This document shows positions 9,954 through 19,608 of a DNA stretch of 64,000 bases, piece after piece (the first letter of the stretch is position 1; every line of letters begins with the position of its first letter). The DNA is from CBDCWT01 sp965223305 (GTDB lineage: Bacteria > Planctomycetota > Planctomycetia > Pirellulales > Pirellulaceae): the NCBI GenBank assembly GCA_965223305.1, contig CBDCWT010000086.1:62001-126000 (forward strand), read 5' to 3'. Under the pieces are notes generated by a model that had not been told where the DNA came from, ran no database searches, and saw only the letters and a list, made by a program, of their open reading frames with translations. A program made the position numbers and the translations under genes.

Positions 9954-10735
9954 TTTTGACAGGATTTACAGGATCAACAGGATGCCTTTGCAGAACTTCT
10001 GGTAGCCGAATTCGCCAGAATTTGGACCAACCGGCGTTCCGCCAAACTCTGGCGAGTTCGGCTGCGCTCCAAATCAGCCGCTGGGCGTTAGCCCACGGTT
10101 TGCCACGGTAGCCGACACGCAGAAGCACTTTCGGCTCGGCAGGAGCCTCGCCCTCCCGAACGTCTTACACGACTGTTGTAGCGGGTGTGATGGGTAGCGT
10201 GCCGCTGGTTTCCGTCCTTTCCATCCTGTTGATCATGTTGATCCTGTCTTTCGCTTGTTTTGACAGGATTTACAGGATCAACAGGATGCCTTTGCAGAAC
10301 TTCTGGTAGCCGAATTCGCCAGAATTTGGACCAACCGGCGTTCCGCCAAACTCTGGCGAGTTCGGCTACGCTCCAAATCAGCCGCTGGGCGTTAGCCCAC
10401 GGTTTGCCACGGTAGCCGACACGCAGAAGCACTTTCGGCTCGGCAGGAGCCTCGCCCTCCCGAACGTCTTAAACGACTGTTGTAGCGGGTGTGATGGGTA
10501 GCGTGCCGCTGGTTTCCGTCCTTTCCATCCTGTTCATCATGTTGATCCTGTCTTTTGCTTGTTTTGACAGGATTTACAGGATCAACAGGATGGCCTTTGC
10601 AGAACTTCTGGTAGCCGAATTCGCCAGAATTTGGAACAACTGGCGTTCCGCCAAACTCTGGCGAGTTCGGCTACTCCGATGCACTTTCGGCTCGGCAGGA
10701 GCCTCGCCCTCCCGAACGTCTTACACGACTGTTGC
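9954..10735. repeat. Tandem 304-bp repeat, two full copies and one shortened copy, carrying REP pairs
   Basis: Copies begin at 9954, 10258 and 10562, exactly 304 bp apart; the third lacks about 60 bp from its middle. Each unit opens with an ACAGGAT-rich end (TTTTGACAGGATTTACAGG) and closes with the inverted counterpart (CATCCTGTT). Inside is a head-to-head pair of GTAG hairpins at 10002-10025/10042-10065, 10306-10329/10346-10369 and 10611-10634/10651-10674. Copies differ at only a few positions, so the amplification is recent. No gene is credible in this stretch. Confidence 0.9.
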
Positions 10736-11050
10736 TCAGGCACGCTCTAAACGTCCGAGCTCGCGGAGCAGATCGAAGGTGAAGATACCCGTGTCGTGTC
10801 CGTCGCTGAACTCGACTGAATAGGCGTAATGGCCCACCGGTTTCATTCCGGAAATTCCTAGCGGCAGTGTCTCGGCCTCGCTCAAAACCGGCAGCAGCGG
10901 TTTTTCTTGATTGCGTTTTTCCCGACAGGTTGCACAAGGACAGCTATCGCGCAACTGCCGGGCTGTGTACACCAATCGCTGTCCATCGCTCCAGGCGATC
11001 AGCAACTGGCCGTCGTCCAGACGTGCAATTTCCGTAGGGTGAACGTTCAT
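10736..11050 (-). CDS. DUF971 domain-containing protein
   Basis: This small protein of 104 residues carries the DUF971 fold, which is also the N-terminal domain of gamma-butyrobetaine hydroxylases. Seen here are LLIAWSDGQRLVY, the CPCATCRE cysteine cluster near the middle, and VGHYAYSVEFSDGHDTGIF near the end. Family members are often encoded near Fe-S or Mrp genes, but no such link is visible next door. I chose ATG at 11050 because residues from MNVHPTEI onward match the family. The stop lies just beside the 304-bp repeat block. Confidence 0.82.
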   Translation of the reverse strand: MNVHPTEIARLDDGQLLIAWSDGQRLVYTARQLRDSCPCATCREKRNQEKPLLPVLSEAETLPLGISGMKPVGHYAYSVEFSDGHDTGIFTFDLLRELGRLERA

Positions 11051-11128
11051 GTCTTCTGCTTTTCTCGCATCATACGAGTGCATCGCTGCCCCCTGCAAGC
11101 CGGTGGGGTGTGCGATTACTATGGCAGC

Positions 11129-12370
11129 ATGATAAGCTCATCGCGCCGCGGATCGTTGTTGGTGATCTTCCTGACCGTCTTCATCGACCTGCTCGGCTTT
11201 GGGATGGTCATTCCCTTGTTGCCGATCTACGCGGATCAGTTCACGGTTGACGAGTCGGGTTGGCAACTCGGATTGCTAATGGCCAGCTTTTCTGCCATGC
11301 AGTTCCTCTGCGCGCCCCTTTGGGGCAGGCTGTCTGATCGAATCGGCCGGCGTCCGGTGCTGATGATCGGGCTGGCAGGCTCCGCTTTCTTCTATCTGTT
11401 GTTCGGTATCGCAACCGTGATGAAGAGCCTGGCGTTGCTGTTTGTGGCGCGAATTGGTGCGGGAGTTGCCGGTGCCACGATCTCGACGGCCCAGGCCTAC
11501 ATTGCTGATTCGACGACGCTCGAGGACCGGCCGAAGGGGATGGCGTTGATCGGCATGGCGTTTGGGCTGGGGTTTACGTTTGGGCCACTCCTGGGTTTCT
11601 TGGCCGTGCCGGATCGGCAGACGGCGCCGGGTCCGGGTCCGGGTTACCTCGCGGCGGGGCTGTCGCTGGTGGCGTTGATGTTGGCTATTTTTCTGCTGCC
11701 TGAATCAAAGCACGCTGGAAGTCAGCAGGCGCAACGAGGTGTCTTTGACCTGGCGGGGCTGCGAGCGGCGGTCGCCGTTCCTTCGATCACCTTGGTCTTA
11801 GCAGCGATTTTTGTTTGCGTCTTCTCCTTCGCCAACTTTGAAACAACTTTGTCGTTGTTGATCAAGGGAAACCCCGATCGTCCCTCGCCGCCGTTTGCGT
11901 TCAGCTGGGGGCAAGTTTGCCTAACGTATGCGTTCATTGGGTTCACCCTGGCGCTGGTGCAGGGTGCGGTTGTGCGGCGCTTGGCCGGGCGTGTCTCCGA
12001 AGGCGTGCTCGCCTGCGTGGGCGCCCTGACCGAGATCGCGGGCTTCGGCATGATTGTGGTGGCGATCGGCCAGGGTTCGCCGCCGTTGCTGTTTGCGGCC
12101 CTGGGGATCGTCGTCGTCGGCTTTGCTTTGATGCAGCCCAACTTGAACTCGCTGTTGTCGCGCCGCACCGATCCTGATCGGCAAGGCATGATCCTCGGGG
12201 TAGGGCAGAGCGTCAGCTCGCTAGCGCGCATTCTGGGTGCGGCATTGGGAATCCCGTTGCTCCGTATCGACTCGACTGTACCGTACTACTCAGCGGCGAT
12301 CTTGATGGCGGTGGGGTTGCTGCTGGTGGCCACTGCTGCTCGTTCCGGAGGCGACTTTGGGGAACATTAG
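11129..12370 (+). CDS. MFS transporter, TetA/DHA1-like
   Basis: A 413-residue membrane protein with twelve predicted helices. Motif A between helices 2 and 3 is clear (GRLSDRIGRRPVL), and the N-terminal FLTVFIDLLGFGMVIP segment is typical of tetracycline-type drug:H+ antiporters of the DHA1 group. It probably exports a small hydrophobic compound or drug, but the substrate cannot be read from sequence. ATG 11129 starts exactly at the conserved first helix. It is divergent from the DUF971 gene with only 78 bp between the starts. Confidence 0.85.
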   Translation: MISSSRRGSLLVIFLTVFIDLLGFGMVIPLLPIYADQFTVDESGWQLGLLMASFSAMQFLCAPLWGRLSDRIGRRPVLMIGLAGSAFFYLLFGIATVMKSLALLFVARIGAGVAGATISTAQAYIADSTTLEDRPKGMALIGMAFGLGFTFGPLLGFLAVPDRQTAPGPGPGYLAAGLSLVALMLAIFLLPESKHAGSQQAQRGVFDLAGLRAAVAVPSITLVLAAIFVCVFSFANFETTLSLLIKGNPDRPSPPFAFSWGQVCLTYAFIGFTLALVQGAVVRRLAGRVSEGVLACVGALTEIAGFGMIVVAIGQGSPPLLFAALGIVVVGFALMQPNLNSLLSRRTDPDRQGMILGVGQSVSSLARILGAALGIPLLRIDSTVPYYSAAILMAVGLLLVATAARSGGDFGEH

Positions 12371-12928
12371 GCGCTCGACGGGATGAAGTTGGCGACTTTC
12401 GATGTCTTTCCCGGCGGTCGTGCGGTTTTCAAGCTTCACCTTTCGTCACTCTCCCCTTTCGAGGCTGTGCAGCTTTTAAGTTAGTGCGTGATTTATGTTT
12501 CGTCACTCTCCCCTTCGGGGAGAGTCGGCCCGAAGGGCCGGAGAGGGGGGCACGCCTCAGGGCGGTCACTCTCAGACCGCCCTCCCCGGACGCTACGCGT
12601 CCGACCCTCCCGCGAGCGGGAGGGTAACGGTGAATGTCCCGCAGGTTTGTTTAACAGTGATGCCGTAAAAGCTGCACTGCCTCTTTGGGGAGAGTCGGCC
12701 CAAAAGGGCCGGAGAGGGGGACCCGTTCCCGGACGCTACACGTCGGTTTCGCTGGGGAACCGTGGGCTAACGCCCAGCGGCTGATCTGGAGCGTAGCCGA
12801 ACTCGCCAGAGTTTGGCGGATTGCATGAAGCGTAGAAGCTGCACAGCCCCTCGGGGAGAGTCGGCCCGAAGGGCCGGAGAGGGGGCACCCCTCGGGGGCG
12901 ATCACTCCCGCGCAGCCCTCCCCGGACG
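12371..12928. repeat. Cluster of GC-rich palindromic repeats with one REP hairpin
   Basis: Three copies of a palindrome built on GGGGAGAGTCGGCC and its complement-like partner GGGCCGGAGAGGGGG lie at about 12505-12550, 12681-12720 and 12847-12885. Two are followed by a second pair of stems: CGGACGC-TA-CGCGTCCG at about 12586, and CCTCCCGC-GAGCGGGAGG at about 12608 and again at 12940. A GTAG hairpin sits at 12793-12816. Open frames crossing this region consist of repeat sequence and are not genes. Confidence 0.8.
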
Positions 12929-15900
12929 CTATCGCGTCCGACCCTCCCGCGAGCGGGAGGGTGACGTTGATGTCCGCAGGTTTGTGAAGCCCCTCTCCTC
13001 GGGCGTCACGTCCGACACTTCTGCATGCGGGAGCGTGAGGTGTCCCCACCCGCCACCGCCGGGAGTCTCAATGGTCAGTTCATCTCCGGCTTGCACCTTT
13101 CGCTGGACGTTGCCCGCCAGCGGTTCAACGCTCCCGTCAGGTCGGCGTAGCAGATTCACACCTCGGCGGCCCGGCTGGCCGCCGTGCATTCCGTAAGGTG
13201 CGTACGGCCCTCTCCGCTGGGAGAGAATCGACAGCTCCAAATCGGCCAGAAACTGCAGCCTCCGAATGACCCCGTTTCCACCTCGGTGCAGCCCTTGCCC
13301 GCCCGAACCTGCTCGAATGGAGAACTCGTTGACTCGTACCGGATAGCGCTGTTCCAGTACCTCGGGATCGGTCAGCCGGGTATTGGTCATGTGGGTTTGA
13401 ACCGCATCGGCCCCATCGCCTCGCGAGGTGGCACCAGACCCACCACAGATCGTCTCGTAGTAAGCGAAAGTTCCGTTGCCGAAGAGCACGTTGTTCATGG
13501 TGCCCTGACTCGCCGCGGCCGCAGCCAGCGTTCCCAGAATCACGTCGACCACTCTTTGAGAGGTTTCCACGTTGCCCGCCGCTACGGCCGCACACTGCTC
13601 GGGGCGCTCTGCGGGCGGCGGATTCAACAGGCACTCGGGCAGCAAGATGTGAATCGGTGCCAGCACTCCCTGATTGAGTGGAATTGGTTCGTCGACGAGG
13701 CAGCGGAGGCAGTAGGTCACCGCCGCCACCACGATAGCGCGGTTGGCGTTGAAGTTGTTCGGCAGCACTGGCCCGGTGCTGCGGAAGTCGAGCAAGGCGG
13801 AATCGCCGCGGACATGGAGCGCCACGGCGATTGGTGCCCCGTCGTCCAGGTGGTCGACGAACGTGTGCAGCCCGTCGGGCAGCCGGGCGAGCGCGCGGCG
13901 TACCTGGCGTTCGGCGGCCTGCTGGATGTTCTGCATGTTGATGTTCACCAGCTGCCAGCCGTACTCTTCGACAAGTTGCGAGAGGCGATTTGCTCCGAGC
14001 TGGTTGGCGGCGATTTGGGCCGTGATATCCGCCAGGTTGGTCTCGGGGCTACGGCTCGGGTACTGGCCGTCCAGCAGCAGCGTGCGAAGTTGGTTCAGCC
14101 GCGACTCTCCTTTGTCGACAGCACGGAAGTTACGAATCAAGACTCCTTCTTCCGCCAGGTTACGCGAAAACGGCGACATCGACCCGGGCGCGATGCCACC
14201 CACTTCGGCGTGGTGCGCCCGGCTGGCCGTAAAGAACCGTAACGCACCGGAGGGCGAGCCGAAAACCGGCGTGATCACGGTCAGGTCGGGAAGGTGCGAG
14301 CCCCCCCGATACGGGTCGTTGGTCACCACCACATCTCCGGACTCGAGATCCGGGTTGTCGGCGATGACTTGCTTGACCGTGTCGCTCATTGCCCCTAGGT
14401 GGACGGGTATATGAGGAGCGTTCGCGACTAGATCTCCCGTGGCTGTGAATAGGGCGCAACTGAAGTCGAGACGTTCTTTGACATTGACGCTGCTCGCGGT
14501 ATTCCTCAGCGTGATCCCCATCTGCTCGGCGATGCTCGCAAAGTGGCTGTTGAAGATCTCTAGCATGATCGGATCGTTCTTTTCGGACACGGCGGGGTTG
14601 GACTTTGTGGCCCGCACACTTGCGAGTGGCTCGGCCGGTTCCCGCTCCAGCAGCAACTCGCCGCCGGTCATTAGCGAAGCACACCATCCCAAATCGATGA
14701 CGGTCGTGGAGGTCTCTTCGATCACGATGGAGGGTCCGCGAATCGTATCGCCGGGCGACAACGACGAGCGTAGAAACACTTCCGCCTGCCGCCGCTTACC
14801 CGCAGAAAAGACGGTTGTTCGCCGCTCCGGGTGGGCAGGTTGCGTTTGATCGCTGCATGCCGATCGCGGCGGACGCGTCGCCGCACGTCCCACCGCTTCG
14901 ACTCGTGCCGCCACTACTTCCAACACGCGGTCACGATGAACGTAGCCGTACATTTGCTGATGGGTGCGCGCGAATGCCTCTGCGAAGTCGCCGTCGGCAG
15001 GTCGGGCCACGGTGATGGCGGCATCGGTTCCCCGATAGCGAAGGTCGAGAAAGCAGCTGGTTTCAATTTCGTCCCCGAGCAGTCCCTCAGCCAACATCTC
15101 TTCTCGCGCCGCGTCGATGAGCGGCGAGAAAACTCCTGCTAGGTCGACTGTCGTGTAGTCCTGGTAGACTCCGATTGCACCATGTCTCACCGTGTCGGCC
15201 GTGCCGACCCCGTAGGCGCTGAGGATTCCTGCATCTTGGTGGCACAACACCTTGCCGATTCGTAACTGCTCGGCGACGGCACAGGCATGTTGGGCAGCCG
15301 CGCCGCCGAAAGCGACCAATACATAATCTTGTGGATCGTACCCCTTGCTGATCGAGATCGAGTGGATCGCCCGCACCATGTTGCGGTTCGCGATCTGCAG
15401 AAAGCCCTCCGCCAACTGATAGAGATCGAGTTGTTGATCGGTGGCGGTGTTGACTTCTTTGAGGACAGCCGAGAGCCGGTCTTCGACGGCCTGCCGATCG
15501 AGCTGGAAGGGAAACCCATCGGGCAGGATTCGCCCTAGAAATAGGTTGATGTCGGTCACGGCGAGTGGTCCTCCGCCGCCGTAGCAAGCAGGTCCGGGAT
15601 CCGCCCCGGCGCTTTGTGGACCGACCGCCAGCTTGACGCCGTCGAAGTAGCAGCAGGAACCCCCACCCGCTGCTACGGTTTCGATCGCCATCATCGGAGC
15701 CACGATTCGGACCCCCGCTTTTTCGGTCTCATACTCCATGTCAAACCGTCCGTCGAAGCGGGAGACGTCGGTGCTCGTGCCACCCATGTCGAAACCGATA
15801 GCCCGCTGAAAACCGGCCGCCGCGGCGACACGTGACATCCCGACGACTCCTCCCGCCGGACCGGACAGGATGGTGTCCTTTCCCCGCACTCGGTCGGCCG

Positions 15901-16861
15901 GTGCCAGCCCGCCAGCGGAGGTCAAGACGCCGAACTCTGACGTGCCGCTCTGCCCGATGGCGTCGCGAATCCGCTTGAAATAAGAACGTAGGATCGGATT
16001 GAGATAGGCATCCACGACTGTGGTATCGCCGCGCGAGACGATCTTGATCAACGGCGCGACCTCGCTCGAGCGGCTGATCTCCGAGAAGCCGACTTGGCGA
16101 GCGAGTTCTTCGACGAGCTGCTCATGGGCCGGGTACCGGTCGCCATGGAGTAGACAGATCGCCAAAGATTCGATTCCCTGCTCGCGCAAGGTCTGCAGGT
16201 CTTGCCGGATGCGGGTGACGTTGGGCGATTCTAGGACTTCGCCTTCGGCGGTAACTCGTTCGGCGACCTCCATCACCGTCTGGCAAAGCGGTTTAGGTTT
16301 GCGGATGGTCAGCTCGAAGAGCTGCGGTCGGTCCTGGTAGCCGATCTCCAGAACATCCGAAAAGCCGCGGGTTGTCAGCAAGGCGGTGGCGGCGCCCTGC
16401 CTCGTGAGCAACGCGTTGGTACCGCGGGTGGTGCCCAGCCGGACCTCGACAGCCGGGATCGGTTGGGCCGGCTCCAAACCAAGTAGGTATCGTACTGCCA
16501 GCAGCGGAGCTTCCAGCCCGGTTCGCAGCTCATAGGAAGCGCCGTGCGAAGGAGCCTCGCTGAGCGGCGAAGCGAGGTGAAATTCGCCTGTTGCTGTATC
16601 GAATTCGGTAACCTGCGACTCGACCAGCGCTCCGGCTGCCCGCAGGAGCCGCAAAGAGCTGCCGCGCCAGAACTGGGGTGGGTCGCCTCGCCGCTGTGGA
16701 TCGCAGATCCGTCGGTGATCGGACTGGCGCCCTACGGTTCCTTTTGTGATGCCGGACGAAAGGCACTTGTGCCGCACGAGCTGGCCGTCCGGACGGCGGG
16801 CGATGCAGTCTGTGAAAGTGCCGCCGACGTCGATCCAGAATTGCCAAGGCGGTTGGGACAT
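12929..16861 (-). CDS. 5-oxoprolinase-like fused hydantoinase A/B protein
   Basis: At 1310 residues this is a full fusion of HyuA (ATP-binding, about 1-720) and HyuB (about 765-1290), as in ATP-dependent 5-oxoprolinases that open 5-oxoproline to glutamate. HyuA signatures are IDVGGTFTDC at the start, LGTTRGTNALL near 140 and GFDMGGTSTDV near 350. HyuB signatures are NTASSVNVKERLDFSCALF, the TNDPYRGGSHLPDLTV metal-site region and GGSGATSRGDG. Hydantoinases and acetone carboxylases share these folds, so the exact substrate is uncertain. The last 15 or so residues (rich in Arg and Ser) and the stop are encoded by the palindromic repeat at 12930-12965. No strong ribosome binding site precedes the ATG. 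Confidence 0.88.
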   Translation of the reverse strand: MSQPPWQFWIDVGGTFTDCIARRPDGQLVRHKCLSSGITKGTVGRQSDHRRICDPQRRGDPPQFWRGSSLRLLRAAGALVESQVTEFDTATGEFHLASPLSEAPSHGASYELRTGLEAPLLAVRYLLGLEPAQPIPAVEVRLGTTRGTNALLTRQGAATALLTTRGFSDVLEIGYQDRPQLFELTIRKPKPLCQTVMEVAERVTAEGEVLESPNVTRIRQDLQTLREQGIESLAICLLHGDRYPAHEQLVEELARQVGFSEISRSSEVAPLIKIVSRGDTTVVDAYLNPILRSYFKRIRDAIGQSGTSEFGVLTSAGGLAPADRVRGKDTILSGPAGGVVGMSRVAAAAGFQRAIGFDMGGTSTDVSRFDGRFDMEYETEKAGVRIVAPMMAIETVAAGGGSCCYFDGVKLAVGPQSAGADPGPACYGGGGPLAVTDINLFLGRILPDGFPFQLDRQAVEDRLSAVLKEVNTATDQQLDLYQLAEGFLQIANRNMVRAIHSISISKGYDPQDYVLVAFGGAAAQHACAVAEQLRIGKVLCHQDAGILSAYGVGTADTVRHGAIGVYQDYTTVDLAGVFSPLIDAAREEMLAEGLLGDEIETSCFLDLRYRGTDAAITVARPADGDFAEAFARTHQQMYGYVHRDRVLEVVAARVEAVGRAATRPPRSACSDQTQPAHPERRTTVFSAGKRRQAEVFLRSSLSPGDTIRGPSIVIEETSTTVIDLGWCASLMTGGELLLEREPAEPLASVRATKSNPAVSEKNDPIMLEIFNSHFASIAEQMGITLRNTASSVNVKERLDFSCALFTATGDLVANAPHIPVHLGAMSDTVKQVIADNPDLESGDVVVTNDPYRGGSHLPDLTVITPVFGSPSGALRFFTASRAHHAEVGGIAPGSMSPFSRNLAEEGVLIRNFRAVDKGESRLNQLRTLLLDGQYPSRSPETNLADITAQIAANQLGANRLSQLVEEYGWQLVNINMQNIQQAAERQVRRALARLPDGLHTFVDHLDDGAPIAVALHVRGDSALLDFRSTGPVLPNNFNANRAIVVAAVTYCLRCLVDEPIPLNQGVLAPIHILLPECLLNPPPAERPEQCAAVAAGNVETSQRVVDVILGTLAAAAASQGTMNNVLFGNGTFAYYETICGGSGATSRGDGADAVQTHMTNTRLTDPEVLEQRYPVRVNEFSIRAGSGGQGLHRGGNGVIRRLQFLADLELSILSQRRGPYAPYGMHGGQPGRRGVNLLRRPDGSVEPLAGNVQRKVQAGDELTIETPGGGGWGHLTLPHAEVSDVTPEERGFTNLRTSTSPSRSREGRTR

Positions 16862-16885
16862 AAACGAGCGGCGACGGTCGCTCTG

Positions 16886-18154
16886 TTAGCCGCCGACGCT
16901 GATTAAGTGCGAATAGGTGCGCAGGTAGAGTCGTCCGCCGGAGACAGCCGGCGTCGATCGGCTTGGTTCGCCCAACGGGTTCTTCGCGAGCAGCCGGTAC
17001 TCGTTCTCATCTGCGGCGATCACCCAGACCACACCTTCCTCGTCCAGGCAGTAGATCTTGTCGCGGATGCGGATCGGGGATCCCGAGAAGGCCGCTCCAG
17101 TGCGGGGCTCGGTCCATTGGATCTTCCCGTTGCGGGCGTCAACGCAGCTGGCAAAGCCTCGATCGTACAGCATAAAGACATAGTCGCCGCGAGCCACCAG
17201 AGACGGGACGTAGGGGGCCTTGAAACGCCCACTGTTTTCCAGTTTGAAGGCCAACGTCGCAGACCTGCCCGGTTTGACGGCCACCACGTAGTTCTCGGAG
17301 TAGGCGCCGGAGCCGGTGCTGCCGAAGATATGTCCGCCAGCGAAGATCGGGGAGCCAACGGTGCGCTTGTCGAAGACATCGACCGACCAGTTCTCGTGAC
17401 CGCTCGTGGGGTCCAAGCTGAACACGCCGTTCCCCGTACTCACGCAAATCAACTCCGCCTTCCCGGCTGATGGTTCATAGATGAAGGGAACGGAGTAGCA
17501 GACGTTCTTACTAACGAGCGGTTGTTCCCAGAGTAGCCGGCCGCTATTCCGCTCGAAGGCCATCATCCGGCTGTCCCCCGGCTCGACACCCTCATCGAGC
17601 TGATCGGCCTGCTGTGAGTTGTGCAGGATCAACATGTCGCCATAGATGATCGGCGAGGTTCCGAAGCCATGCTGGCTGACCCAGCGCCCCAGGTCTTTCT
17701 GCCAGACCCGGTTGCCATCGTGATCGAGCGCCAGCAGCGTGGTGGCTTCCGGTGTCGACCAGCCGAAGTAGACGCGCTCGTCGTCGACCGCGGGGGTGCT
17801 CGACGCATAGCTGCTGCGGTCGTGCAGTTGGTGCTCCGTCGATTGATACGTCTTTCGCCAGACTTCCTTGCCGTCTGCGGTGTCGTAGCAGAGTGCGTAG
17901 CGGGTGGCGGTCGCGGGGTCGGCGCTTAAGAGAAATACGCGGTTACCCCAGATCACAGGCGACGAATGGCCCATTCCCGGCAGTTCAATCTTCCAGTTGT
18001 AATCGTCAGGTGTCCATTCGGTGGGGATCGTCGTCGCCTCACTCACGCCGGTCCCATTCGGACCGCGGAACCGTGTCCATTCCTGAGTGTTGGCAGGACC
18101 GGCGCACAAGGTGCACAAGGTGACGCCGAGCAACAAACGGCAAGCAAGACGCAT
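16886..18154 (-). CDS. Secreted PQQ-like beta-propeller protein
   Basis: Residues 1-24 form a signal peptide (RLACRLLLGVTLCTLC). The remaining 398 residues hold repeated WD-like PQQ/BamB blades, for example GHSSPVIWGNRVFLLS, YASSTPAVDDERVYFGW and HGFGTSPIIYGDMLIL. Such planctomycete proteins are usually predicted as outer-membrane-assembly-like or dehydrogenase-like propellers. No cytochrome domain or clear PQQ ligand set is visible, so a structural or binding role is as likely as an enzyme. It lies 24 bp upstream of the 5-oxoprolinase-like gene on the same strand, so the two may share a transcript. Confidence 0.85.
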   Translation of the reverse strand: MRLACRLLLGVTLCTLCAGPANTQEWTRFRGPNGTGVSEATTIPTEWTPDDYNWKIELPGMGHSSPVIWGNRVFLLSADPATATRYALCYDTADGKEVWRKTYQSTEHQLHDRSSYASSTPAVDDERVYFGWSTPEATTLLALDHDGNRVWQKDLGRWVSQHGFGTSPIIYGDMLILHNSQQADQLDEGVEPGDSRMMAFERNSGRLLWEQPLVSKNVCYSVPFIYEPSAGKAELICVSTGNGVFSLDPTSGHENWSVDVFDKRTVGSPIFAGGHIFGSTGSGAYSENYVVAVKPGRSATLAFKLENSGRFKAPYVPSLVARGDYVFMLYDRGFASCVDARNGKIQWTEPRTGAAFSGSPIRIRDKIYCLDEEGVVWVIAADENEYRLLAKNPLGEPSRSTPAVSGGRLYLRTYSHLISVGG

Positions 18155-18426
18155 GTTTCTGTTCTTCCTATGAAGCTGGGGAAAACGGCAGCGGTCGGCG
18201 TTTCACGACGGACGATTTGTATCGGAATACTACCGTACGCCTAGGCCGAATGCCAGCGGCTGGAACCAGCGACCAATGCAAAGAGGGGCGAGACATCGGA
18301 GGTTATCCGCCAAGGGGAGGGCGAGGCTTCCTGCCGAGCCGTTTGCCCGTCGTAGCGGTCTTGTTTGCTCAGCTCCTGGCGGACGGCACACGGAGTGTGC
18401 CTGCTACTTTGAAGTGCGGCAACTTC
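18155..18426. other. Intergenic region with fragments of dispersed repeats
   Basis: Together with the telomere-like tract behind it this forms a 320-bp gap. A stretch near 18306-18345 resembles the GAGGGCGAGGCTCCTGCCGAGCC segment inside the 304-bp units, in inverted orientation relative to those. No convincing gene or RNA was seen. The promoter of the propeller gene must lie at its left end. Confidence 0.5.
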
Positions 18427-18427
18427 C

Positions 18428-18497
18428 CAAACCCCTAACTCCCTAACTCCCTAAACTCCTAACTGCCTAAACCCCTAAACCCCTAAACCCCTAACCC
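18428..18497. repeat. Telomere-like CCCTAA-rich microsatellite
   Basis: About 70 bp consist of irregular CCCTAAA, CCCTAACT and CCTAAC units. The tract overlaps the end of the adjacent hydrolase gene: the last five residues (RGLGV) and the stop codon of that gene are read from the repeat on the minus strand. Confidence 0.85.
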
Positions 18498-19458
18498 ACT
18501 GCACGATTCGCCAATCGAGCCACCAGCGGTCCGGGTCGCCGTCTCGTCTGCCCAAGAAACCGACGTGCCCGCCTCGGGGCACGACGAGCAACGAGGTGGT
18601 TTCGGAGATGGTCGCCGCCGGGAACATGTCCACTGGGACCACCGGATCGTCGGCCGCAGCCAAGATGAGTGTGGGGAGTCGGACTTGCCCGAGATAGGCT
18701 GCAGCACTGCTGTCTGCATAGTATTCCTCAGCACTTCGAAAGCCGCTCAGTGGAGCTGTGATGCGATCGTCGAACTCCCATAGGCCGCGCGGAGGCGCCG
18801 CGAGCACCTCGGGTATCCGCGACGCGATCTGCGGTCGCTGCCTGATCAGCTTGAGCAGCATGCGAGTGAATCTCTTGCTGTAGAGCCGCTGCGGACCCCT
18901 CTCTAGCGCGCGGGCGCAGTGGGCGAGATCAATCGGCGGTGCGATCGCCAGCGCGCTGTCCAAGCCTCGTGGTGGTTGGCTCGCCGCTTGACCCAGCAGC
19001 TTGAGCACCAGGTTGCCTCCCATCGAGAAACCAACTAGCGAGATCGGCGACTGCGGGCAGAGTTCGCCAACGCGGTGGACCGCTGCCTCAACATCACGGC
19101 TGCGGCCGGCGTGCGCAAGGTGTTGAGCTTGGTGCTGCGCTGCGCCCATCCCCCGTAGGTCCATTCGAAATGTCCGTACGCCCCGCTGATTCAGCTTGTC
19201 GGCCGTGCGAACCAGGTACGGCGATCCGTGGCAGCCCGCTAGGCCATGGACCAGCAGCACGACTCTCTCCCCTTCACGCCACGCTGCCGGCCGGTCATCG
19301 TGCACCACCAGGGAGTCACCATCAGGCAGCACCACCTCGTGCCGAACGGCACGGTAAGGAATCCCGACCGGCCGATAGTAGGCGGCCAGGACCGTCTGGG
19401 TGTGGCCATCGGGAGCCAGCGGGTGCGGGCGAAACGGCGGAAAGTCGGGCGTGTTCAA
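18475..19458 (-). CDS. Alpha/beta hydrolase, YheT family
   Basis: The 327-residue protein starts with the YheT-type FPPFRPHPLAPDGHTQTV segment. It has the hydrolase oxyanion region VLLVHGLAGCHGSPY, the nucleophile elbow GFSMGGN near residue 145, an acid in the LAAADDPVVP segment and the final histidine in PRGGHVGFLG. Members act as esterases, but physiological substrates are largely unknown. The normal C-terminus appears intact up to WRIVQWV, after which the stop is supplied by the telomere-like repeat. No operon partner is evident. Confidence 0.87.
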   Translation of the reverse strand: MNTPDFPPFRPHPLAPDGHTQTVLAAYYRPVGIPYRAVRHEVVLPDGDSLVVHDDRPAAWREGERVVLLVHGLAGCHGSPYLVRTADKLNQRGVRTFRMDLRGMGAAQHQAQHLAHAGRSRDVEAAVHRVGELCPQSPISLVGFSMGGNLVLKLLGQAASQPPRGLDSALAIAPPIDLAHCARALERGPQRLYSKRFTRMLLKLIRQRPQIASRIPEVLAAPPRGLWEFDDRITAPLSGFRSAEEYYADSSAAAYLGQVRLPTLILAAADDPVVPVDMFPAATISETTSLLVVPRGGHVGFLGRRDGDPDRWWLDWRIVQWVRGLGV

Positions 19459-19608
19459 GCGAGGGGCACTAGGTAGAAGTCAAGTGGCGCGTGGGCCGTT
19501 CATGGAGTAAAGTGGAAGCAAACTCAAAGCATAGCAGACCGGAGCGCGCGACTGCGCCTCAGTTCGGATGCCATCGATGGACAGGGGTCCAAGTACGGGC
19601 GTTTTTTC

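Noticed and set aside
9954..10735. CRISPR array or gene remnants
   Set aside because: Units are 304 bp with no short repeat-spacer pattern; frames over them are repeat translations.
12488..13196. Two plus-strand frames of about 98 and 127 codons
   Set aside because: They consist of palindromic repeat sequence and lie partly antisense to the 5-oxoprolinase-like gene.
18428..18497. A true telomere or contig end
   Set aside because: The tract is internal, irregular, short, and flanked by ordinary genes on both sides.
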